From CAYZUC01 sp964481705 (GTDB lineage: Bacteria; Bacillota; Clostridia; Lachnospirales; Lachnospiraceae): DNA of 18,724 nt. Shown piece by piece: positions 1-5,593 of this stretch; the first letter of the stretch is position 1; each line of letters begins with the position of its first letter. The stretch covers positions 1 through 18,724 of the forward strand of contig CAYZUC010000053.1 in NCBI GenBank assembly GCA_964481705.1, read 5' to 3'. The notes under the pieces were generated by a model. It worked only from the letters and a program-made list of their open reading frames with translations. It did no database searches and had not been told where the DNA came from. The translations under genes and the position numbers were made by a program.

Positions 1-37
1 GTAAATAACTTATGAATCCCAGAATTTCTTGTTCCAT
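1..37 (-). CDS. xerD: Start of a XerD-like tyrosine recombinase, cut by the window edge
   Basis: Only the first 12 codons are present, reading MEQEILGFISYL, and the frame runs off the left edge. The ATG at 37-35 is preceded by a strong GGGGGAA ribosome binding site 1-7 bases upstream and a further GAGGA. The peptide resembles the N-terminal start of XerC/XerD recombinases, where a short acidic helix leads into the SAM-like core-binding domain. The supporting context is strong: in Bacillus and many clostridia a Nudix gene, spoIIM and xerD lie close together in this order, as here. If correct, the protein acts with a partner recombinase at dif to resolve chromosome dimers. The identification rests on 12 residues and synteny, so it is an inference. 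Confidence 0.62.
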   Translation of the reverse strand, partial: MEQEILGFISYL

Positions 38-97
38 TTCCCCCAAGTCCTCTTTTTCTCCAAATTATGCTCGTAGTTCTTTTCCGCTATGTGTTCC

Positions 98-126
98 ATT
101 ATAAAGACAAAATGAAAGAAAAGCAA
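98..126 (-). promoter_or_regulatory. Probable sigma-A promoter for the xerD-like gene
   Basis: On the minus strand there is a perfect TATAAT -10 (98-103) and a weak TTGCTT -35 (121-126) separated by 17 bases. Transcription would begin near position 91, giving a leader of about 54 bases before the xerD-like ATG at 37. This suggests the recombinase can be transcribed apart from the upstream spoIIM gene. The -35 matches the consensus at only three positions. Confidence 0.45.
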
Positions 127-176
127 ATGAAAAATTCCCATATTTTTCGGCGTTTCGAGGTGTTTTTACAGAAAAT

Positions 177-222
177 CACAACATATCGGAGTTGTCATTT
201 TTGTGAGTTACTAGATGTTGTG
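177..222. repeat. 8-bp inverted repeat downstream of spoIIM
   Basis: CACAACAT at 177-184 is matched by its exact reverse complement ATGTTGTG at 215-222, with a 30-base loop. On the minus strand the second arm is followed by ATTTTCTG, so this could be a weak terminator for the spoIIM transcript. The long loop and short stem make that uncertain. It lies between spoIIM and the xerD-like promoter. Confidence 0.3.
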
Positions 223-231
223 AAAACTTTA

Positions 232-261
232 TTTTTAAATATTTCCTGTTTTTAAATATTT
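232..261. repeat. 13-bp tandem direct repeat, AT-rich
   Basis: TTTTTAAATATTT occurs at 232-244 and again at 249-261, separated by CCTG, giving a 17-base period. It lies just downstream of spoIIM. The composition is low complexity, so it may be only AT-rich spacer. No function is assigned. Confidence 0.5.
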
Positions 262-297
262 TATGTTAATCAGTTATGTATATTATAATAACCTATG

Positions 298-837
298 TTA
301 TGTTAATAGGATTTTTAATAAATACGGATTCCCATATGCTTCTATAAATATACCTACAGAATACAATAATAGTAATCCTATGCAACAAAGTACATAATTC
401 ACGATTTTCTTTCCTCCATAATGATGAAACGTCCAAATCAGCTTCCACGCACCAATTAATACCGGAATATAGATCAGGTAATGTGGTAGCATGGCACAAA
501 TACCGATTCCCAATCCCCTTACTCCCATCCGTACAACGGCAAGAGATAACATAGTCCCGAATGAAAATCCCCTCCACGCAACCGACAGGTGTGCCAAACC
601 AACCCCTAAGAAGCAGGGACCAGTTATAAGCAGAAGTAACATGCCTGGAAAGCGTTCCTTCATGCAATAGTAAAAGAAAAGACGTTGGTCAATTGGGGGA
701 TAAAATAATGTATTCCAGCGAAAGGAGAGGCTTTCTTCCTGATTGCAGATATTTCCAAACAAAATACCGAATCCAAAGCAAACAAAAAAGAGAAAGAGCC
801 ATCGGACCATAATCCGCGGCTCTGAATTATTTTTCAA
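298..837 (-). CDS. spoIIM: SpoIIM-like (stage II sporulation protein M) membrane protein
   Basis: This 179-residue protein is very hydrophobic, with about four to five membrane segments (near residues 10-30, 60-80, 88-105, 115-133 and 145-165). The pattern fits SpoIIM/DUF95 proteins, which work with SpoIID and SpoIIP in septal peptidoglycan thinning and forespore engulfment. The GILFGN motif at the end of the first membrane helix and the final EAYGNPYL segment are in keeping with that family. The only start in this frame upstream of Met10 is TTG at 837-835, since a stop follows within nine codons. A GGAG lies 11 bases before it. Met10 (810) is an alternative but has no good ribosome site. The gene follows the Nudix gene by 39 bases and precedes a xerD-like start, as in Bacillus. 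Similarity is modest at the sequence level, so the call depends partly on synteny and topology. Confidence 0.72.
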   Translation of the reverse strand: MKNNSEPRIMVRWLFLFFVCFGFGILFGNICNQEESLSFRWNTLFYPPIDQRLFFYYCMKERFPGMLLLLITGPCFLGVGLAHLSVAWRGFSFGTMLSLAVVRMGVRGLGIGICAMLPHYLIYIPVLIGAWKLIWTFHHYGGKKIVNYVLCCIGLLLLYSVGIFIEAYGNPYLLKILLT

Positions 838-876
838 ATATGCATCATCTCCGAACCATTCTCACTTCATACTATG

Positions 877-1422
877 TCAGTGAGAATCCAAAAATGCTTT
901 ATAACTCATAATACAGGAGATTGTTTTTGAATCCTCAATCTTTCCTTCAAATATCATTTGTATCAATTCCGATAATTCGTAAGGCTTTACGTCGATAAAC
1001 TCATCATCATCCAGATGTTGATGCGATTTTGTCAGATGATTTGCAATATACACCTCAATTATCTCATCACAAAACGCCACAGCAGTACGAATCGATATCA
1101 AATGAGTCAGATTCTCTTTATCCGTACGATATCCTGTCTCTTCTTCCAGTTCACGATGTGCAGTATCCAGAAAAGATTCTTCGTATGAATTTCTTCCACC
1201 TGCTGGGACCTCCAGTGTCAAACGGTCTAACGCGTTTCGATACTGCTTAACCATGAGGATTCTTCCATCATCCATAACTGGAACAACAGCAGCTGCTCCT
1301 TTATGCTTCAGAAAATCATATATTCCAACTTTTCCATCCGGCAACTCCAGAGTATCTTCATATATATCAAAAATATGTGCTTTTTTTACCAGCTTACGAT
1401 CCAGTCGCTTATAATTCTCCAT
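877..1422 (-). CDS. nudF: Nudix hydrolase, ADP-ribose pyrophosphatase type
   Basis: This 181-residue protein contains a complete Nudix box at residues 76-98, matching G-x5-E-x7-RE-U-x-EE-x-G-U with G76, E82, R90, E91, E94, E95 and G97. The region before the box (VPVMDDGRILMVKQYR, then LEVPAG) is typical of the ADP-ribose/ADP-sugar pyrophosphatase branch. That branch splits ADP-ribose into AMP and ribose 5-phosphate with divalent metals and is thought to clear toxic ADP-ribose. Length matches the family (about 180-205). The ATG at 1422 has a GGAG seven bases upstream. It lies 44 bases after the aminotransferase stop and 39 before spoIIM, so all three are probably cotranscribed. The exact substrate is inferred from subfamily resemblance. 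Confidence 0.88.
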   Translation of the reverse strand: MENYKRLDRKLVKKAHIFDIYEDTLELPDGKVGIYDFLKHKGAAAVVPVMDDGRILMVKQYRNALDRLTLEVPAGGRNSYEESFLDTAHRELEEETGYRTDKENLTHLISIRTAVAFCDEIIEVYIANHLTKSHQHLDDDEFIDVKPYELSELIQMIFEGKIEDSKTISCIMSYKAFLDSH

Positions 1423-1466
1423 TCCATAACTCCATTCTGTAGCTTCACAAAGGTCTTCGATTCCTT

Positions 1467-2663
1467 CTATAATGACTTCAGGAAGGTTTCGATTCGATCT
1501 AGCCCCTTTTCAATCTGTTCAATAGAGATTGCATAAGATAAGCGGATATTCTCTGGGAAACCAAAGTCCGCGCAAGGAACAACAGCCACCGAATAATCCT
1601 CTAACAAAGCGGAGGAAAGCTTTGCTGCTGTCTCCAGTTTTTCTCCCTTGTATTCCTTTTGAAGAGCATCCTTCACATCAATAAATACATAGAACGCACC
1701 CTTGGGTTCAATACAATCCACATATGGCATTGCCTTCACACGTTTTACCATATATTCTCTTCTTTTATTAAACTCTGTCTTCATAATCTCCACAGTATCC
1801 TGTGGTCCACTCAATGCTTCCAGTGCTGCCTTTTGAGCAATGGAATTTGGATTGGACGTAGCATGTGACTGAATGGAGCTCATGAGCTTGGCAATCTCCT
1901 CTGAGGAACCGGTATATCCAATTCTCCAGCCTGTCATCGCATAACTCTTGCTAAGACCACTGCAGGTAATTGTTCTTTTATAAATCTCTTCATTAAAGGA
2001 TGCGATACTAATGTGCTTCTCATCTCCATAAATCAAGTTCTCATACATCTCATCTGCAACAACATATATATCATTTTTCACAACAACATCAGCAATTGCT
2101 CTTAATTCCTCTTCGCTATAAATCATTCCAGTCGGATTGTTTGGGGAATTCAACACAAGAGCCTTTGTTTTGTCCGTAATTGCGTTCTGAACCTGTTCTG
2201 CAGATATCTTATAATTCTGTTCTTTATTTCCAAACACAAATACAGGAACACCATCTGATAATTTCACCATTTCAGGATATGATAACCAGTAAGGTGCGGG
2301 AATAATTACTTCATCTCCCGGATTGAGGATTGCATCAAAGACATTGGATAGTCCATGTTTTCCTCCATTGCTGATTACAATTTGACTTGGCTTATAATCA
2401 AGGTGATTAAAATCCTTGAACTTTTTGCAAATGGCCTTCTTCAATTCAACGGTTCCAGATGCTGGTGTGTACTTCGTAAAACCCGTCTTAATTGCATCGA
2501 TCGCAGCATTGCATACATTGTCCGGAGTATTAAAATCCGGCTCTCCTGCTCCGAAACCTACGACATCAATGCCCTGTGATTTCATTTCTTTTGCTTTCGC
2601 TGTAATGGCCAGAGTAGATGATGGTTTCACTGCCTGAGCCTTCCTAGATAATGTAAGTGCCAT
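1467..2663 (-). CDS. aspC: Pyridoxal-phosphate aspartate aminotransferase (class I, subgroup Ib)
   Basis: The 398-residue protein starts LSRKAQAVKPSSTLAITAKA, a signature of the Bacillus/Thermus Ib aspartate aminotransferases, which interconvert aspartate plus 2-oxoglutarate with oxaloacetate plus glutamate. Visible motifs are GAGEPDFNTP (38-47), NSPNNPTG (172-179), DEMYE (204-208, Asp contacting the PLP ring nitrogen and Tyr its hydroxyl), SGLSKSYAMTGWRIGY with PLP-binding Lys239, and a late IRLSYAIS with the carboxylate-binding Arg. I chose the ATG at 2663 because AAGGAGGA lies 8-9 bases upstream. A longer in-frame start at 2789 would begin inside the -35 of the gene's own promoter. It leads an operon-like run with the Nudix and spoIIM genes. 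It could act on several amino acids; aspartate is the family default. Confidence 0.9.
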   Translation of the reverse strand: MALTLSRKAQAVKPSSTLAITAKAKEMKSQGIDVVGFGAGEPDFNTPDNVCNAAIDAIKTGFTKYTPASGTVELKKAICKKFKDFNHLDYKPSQIVISNGGKHGLSNVFDAILNPGDEVIIPAPYWLSYPEMVKLSDGVPVFVFGNKEQNYKISAEQVQNAITDKTKALVLNSPNNPTGMIYSEEELRAIADVVVKNDIYVVADEMYENLIYGDEKHISIASFNEEIYKRTITCSGLSKSYAMTGWRIGYTGSSEEIAKLMSSIQSHATSNPNSIAQKAALEALSGPQDTVEIMKTEFNKRREYMVKRVKAMPYVDCIEPKGAFYVFIDVKDALQKEYKGEKLETAAKLSSALLEDYSVAVVPCADFGFPENIRLSYAISIEQIEKGLDRIETFLKSL

Positions 2664-2760
2664 TGTAAATTCCTCCTTGGATTCTCTCATAATCTCCCAC
2701 ATGCGAACATTTATGCCAATGTGTCTTTTCCACAAAGCCATTTGTACGTCCACGTTGTAC

Positions 2761-2789
2761 ACTATATCATTTTCCCATTGACATTTCAA
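2761..2789 (-). promoter_or_regulatory. Sigma-A promoter for the aminotransferase operon
   Basis: On the minus strand TTGAAA (2784-2789) and TATAGT (2761-2766) are separated by exactly 17 bases, with a TG extended -10 directly before TATAGT. Transcription would begin near 2754, leaving a leader of about 90 bases before the ATG at 2663. I see no recognisable riboswitch or T-box in that leader. This promoter is divergent from the panT promoter, with a T-rich tract (2790-2827) between them. Confidence 0.68.
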
Positions 2790-2827
2790 CCTTTACTTTC
2801 GTTTTTTTATGTTTTTTTGTAAAAACA

Positions 2828-2856
2828 TTGATAAATATTTAACGTTGTGATAGACT
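2828..2856 (+). promoter_or_regulatory. Probable extended -10 promoter for panT-coaX-coaBC
   Basis: TTGATA (2828-2833) and TAGACT (2851-2856) are separated by 17 bases, and TGA precedes the -10, giving an extended -10 element. The start would be near 2863, about 46 bases before the panT ATG. The leader holds a small hairpin, TCTCC (2871-2875) pairing with GGAGA (2881-2885), just upstream of the true AGGAGG at 2894-2899. The hairpin is too small to claim as a regulator. Confidence 0.5.
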
Positions 2857-2908
2857 GCACTTGTATTGTATCTCCCTTGAGGAGAATAATAACAGGAGGA
2901 AATTAAAT

Positions 2909-3580
2909 ATGAGTAAAGAAACAAAATCCACACTTGGTATGGTACAGGTGGCGATGTTTATCGCAATCATTCTGTTACTTGCCTTCACCCCGAACCTTGG
3001 TTACATTCCGGTAGGACCTACCCGTGCCACCATCGTTCACATCCCGGTAATTCTTGGTGCACTCGCACTCGGTCCAAAAAAGGGCGCTTTCTTGGGTGGT
3101 ATCTTCGGACTTACCAGTCTGATTAACAACACCATCAACCCGACCGTAACATCCTTTGTATTTTCACCTTTTTATACGCTTGGAGAAGTAAATGGTGGCT
3201 TTTTCAGTCTTATCATCTGCTTTCTTCCACGTATCCTTGTCGGTGTCGTTCCATTCTTTGTATATGTAGCGATTCGCAAGATTATGAAGGCAAACAAAGC
3301 TTCTAACGTAGTAGGATTTGCTCTGGCAGGTATCCTTGGTTCCATGACAAATACCATTCTCGTTATGAACATGATTTACTTCTTCTTTGGTAAAGAATAT
3401 GCTTCTGCAAAGGAACTTGGATTCGAAACGCTATATAAGGCTGTCATTCTGCCAGTTATCACCTTTAATGGTGTGATTGAAGCAATTGTAGCTGGTGTAC
3501 TTACTGCTGCCGTCGGTGTTGCTCTTGTTGCTGCCAAAGTAATTGTGCCACCCTCTGTTGCAAAACAGACAAATGAATAG
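2909..3580 (+). CDS. panT: ECF transporter substrate-binding (S) component, likely pantothenate
   Basis: This 223-residue integral membrane protein has about six hydrophobic segments. It also has the S-component hallmark near the N-terminus: a region reading IVHIPVILGALALGPKKGAFLGGIFGLTS. S components bind one vitamin and dock with a shared EcfT/EcfA/EcfA' energizing module, which is not in this window and must be encoded elsewhere. The gene is followed 31 bases later by coaX and then coaBC, which process pantothenate. PanT S components are known to be linked to CoA genes in Firmicutes, so pantothenate is the best-supported substrate, although sequence alone does not prove specificity. I chose the ATG at 2909 because AGGAGG lies nine bases upstream; a longer TTG start at 2861 would begin at the transcription start. 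Confidence 0.8.
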   Translation: MSKETKSTLGMVQVAMFIAIILLLAFTPNLGYIPVGPTRATIVHIPVILGALALGPKKGAFLGGIFGLTSLINNTINPTVTSFVFSPFYTLGEVNGGFFSLIICFLPRILVGVVPFFVYVAIRKIMKANKASNVVGFALAGILGSMTNTILVMNMIYFFFGKEYASAKELGFETLYKAVILPVITFNGVIEAIVAGVLTAAVGVALVAAKVIVPPSVAKQTNE

Positions 3581-3611
3581 ATTAAATTAGGAAATCTAAT
3601 GGAGGAATCCT

Positions 3612-4379
3612 ATGATACTAGCAATTGATATGGGAAATACTAACATCGTCATCGGATGTATTGACGATCAAAAAATACATTTCACTGAAAGACTTTCTAC
3701 TGATAAGAAGAAGACCGAACTAGAATATGCTGTTTTAATTAAAACTGTCATGGAAATCTATGGTATCTCTGATTTTGAGATAACAGGCGCTATTATATCA
3801 TCTGTAGTTCCACAGCTGGTCAGCATTTTGATTGATGCCATTGAAAAGCTTCTGAATGTTAAACCTCTGGTCGTTGGACCCGGTGTGAAAAATGGATTGA
3901 ATATTCTGATGGACAATCCTAAGCAGCTCGGAAGTGATCTTGTGGTAGATGCCGTTGCAGGAATTAAAGAATATGGAGCGCCACTTGCCATCATTGATAT
4001 GGGAACGGCTACCACTGTTTCCGTTATTGATGCTGATAAAAACTACATCGGTGGAATGATCATACCAGGAGTTAATGTATCATTGGAAGCAATGGTTACC
4101 AGAACCTCACAGCTTCCAAGAATTGGCCTGGATGCACCAAAGAGAGTCATAGGTACCAATACCATTGACTGTATGAAGAGTGGTATCCTATATGGACAGG
4201 CTTCCTCCATTGATGGCCTGATAGACCGTATTGAAGAACAACTTGGTCAAAAGGTCACTGCAGTTGCGACCGGAGGACTGGCCAAGGTGATTGTTCCTCA
4301 TTGTAAACGCAACATAATTCTGGATGACGAATTACTACTTAAGGGACTGAAAATCATCTATGATAAGAATATAACCTAA
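3612..4379 (+). CDS. coaX: Type III pantothenate kinase
   Basis: The 255-residue protein phosphorylates pantothenate with ATP, the first step of CoA synthesis. It belongs to the ASKHA-fold type III kinases. The phosphate-binding motif is DMGNTN at residues 6-11, with Asp6. The LGSDLVVDAVAG block (106-117) carries the presumed catalytic Asp109, and IDMGTATTVSVID (128-140) is the second phosphate/adenosine motif. In many homologues the GxD of the second block is followed by Arg, whereas here it is Leu110; I believe this occurs in other clostridial sequences. The final GGLAKVI block is also typical. Length is normal for the family (about 255-260). GGAGG ends six bases before the ATG. It sits between panT and coaBC (17 bases to coaBC). 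Confidence 0.93.
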   Translation: MILAIDMGNTNIVIGCIDDQKIHFTERLSTDKKKTELEYAVLIKTVMEIYGISDFEITGAIISSVVPQLVSILIDAIEKLLNVKPLVVGPGVKNGLNILMDNPKQLGSDLVVDAVAGIKEYGAPLAIIDMGTATTVSVIDADKNYIGGMIIPGVNVSLEAMVTRTSQLPRIGLDAPKRVIGTNTIDCMKSGILYGQASSIDGLIDRIEEQLGQKVTAVATGGLAKVIVPHCKRNIILDDELLLKGLKIIYDKNIT

Positions 4380-4396
4380 GGGAAGGTGGTAGAAAC

Positions 4397-5593
4397 ATGG
4401 CAAAAGAAAAACATGTTGTACTTGGAGTTACGGGTTCCATTGCAGCTTATAAAATAGCAAATCTTGCAAGCATGTTAATCAAAAAGCATTACAATGTCAC
4501 AGTTATCATGACAAAGAATGCAACCAACTTTATCAATCCCATCACGTTTGAGACCTTAACCGGTAACAAATGTCTGGTCGATACCTTTGATCGTAATTTC
4601 GAATACTCTGTTGAACATGTCTCGCTTGCAAAATCAGCTGATATGGTTCTCATTGCACCGGCGTCTGCCAATGTAATCGGGAAAATTGCAAATGGAATTG
4701 CTGACGATATGCTGACTACTACTGTTATGGCATGTAAATGTCCGGTTTATTTTGCTCCAGCCATGAATACCAACATGTATCAAAATCCGATTGTACAAGA
4801 CAACCTAAAAAAGCTTTCTAACTATGGCTATTCCATCATACCTGCTGATGAGGGTTACCTGGCATGTGGCGATACCGGTGTAGGTAAGATGCCTTCTGAG
4901 GATACTCTGATGGCATATATTCAAAAAGAAATGGAATTTGAAAAGGATTTACTTGGAAAAAAGATTCTTGTGACTGCAGGTCCTACACAGGAAGCGTTGG
5001 ATCCTGTTCGTTATATCAGCAACCATTCCAGCGGTAAAATGGGATATGCTATCGCCAGACAATGCATGCTTCGTGGCGCTGATGTCACATTGGTAAGTGG
5101 GCAAACCGCTCTTACTCCACCACCATTTATTCATGTAATATCAATTATCAGTGCAGAAGATATGTTTCAGGCTGTAAAGAACAACTATTTTGAACAGGAT
5201 ATCATTATCAAAGCTGCTGCAGTGGCCGATTATCGTCCTGAGAATGTAGCAGATGAGAAGATGAAAAAGAAGGATTCTGAATTATCCATTCCTTTGACAA
5301 GAACCACCGATATTCTAAAGTTTCTTGGTGAGAACCGCTTACCAAATCAAATTCTTTGTGGTTTTTCTATGGAGACTCAGAATATGATAGAGAATTCAAA
5401 AAAGAAACTGGAAAAGAAGAACCTCGATATGATTGTTGCCAATAACCTAAAAGATTCCGGCGCCGGATTCGGTACGGATACCAATGTTGTGACAATTATC
5501 ACCAAGGATTCCACCACAGAACTTCCTGTGATGTCAAAGGAAGAGGTCGCTAATCATATCATCGACCGAATTTTAAAGATGCATGTTCAGTGA
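4397..5593 (+). CDS. coaBC: Bifunctional phosphopantothenoylcysteine decarboxylase / phosphopantothenate-cysteine ligase
   Basis: The 398-residue protein joins cysteine to 4'-phosphopantothenate (CoaB, C-terminal, CTP-dependent) and decarboxylates the product to 4'-phosphopantetheine (CoaC, N-terminal, FMN-dependent). CoaC motifs are GSIAAYK (13-19), the catalytic His in VEHVSLAK (His74), PAMNTNMYQNP (121-131) and ACGDTGVGKMPSE (156-168) with the active Cys157. CoaB motifs are TAGPT (193-197), SNHSSGKMG (208-216) and KAAAVADYRP (272-281), followed by a lysine-rich KMKKK. Length matches the usual fused enzyme (about 400). AAGGTGG precedes the ATG. The last 21 bases overlap the end of the convergent helicase gene, so there is no room for an intergenic terminator. 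Confidence 0.95.
   Translation: MAKEKHVVLGVTGSIAAYKIANLASMLIKKHYNVTVIMTKNATNFINPITFETLTGNKCLVDTFDRNFEYSVEHVSLAKSADMVLIAPASANVIGKIANGIADDMLTTTVMACKCPVYFAPAMNTNMYQNPIVQDNLKKLSNYGYSIIPADEGYLACGDTGVGKMPSEDTLMAYIQKEMEFEKDLLGKKILVTAGPTQEALDPVRYISNHSSGKMGYAIARQCMLRGADVTLVSGQTALTPPPFIHVISIISAEDMFQAVKNNYFEQDIIIKAAAVADYRPENVADEKMKKKDSELSIPLTRTTDILKFLGENRLPNQILCGFSMETQNMIENSKKKLEKKNLDMIVANNLKDSGAGFGTDTNVVTIITKDSTTELPVMSKEEVANHIIDRILKMHVQ

Noticed and set aside
67..255. 62-codon open frame on the plus strand in the left intergenic gap
   Set aside because: No ribosome site, no recognisable domain, and it crosses the xerD-like promoter and AT-rich repeats on the opposite strand. It is most likely chance.
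2664..2754. Possible riboswitch or T-box in the aminotransferase leader
   Set aside because: The leader of about 90 bases shows only a weak bulged hairpin and no T-box, SAM, lysine or other motif I recognise.
2752..2848. ACGTTGT repeated at 2752-2758 and 2842-2848, one near each of the two divergent promoters
   Set aside because: A seven-base direct repeat is expected by chance in a region of this size, and neither copy is palindromic. It is not enough to claim an operator.
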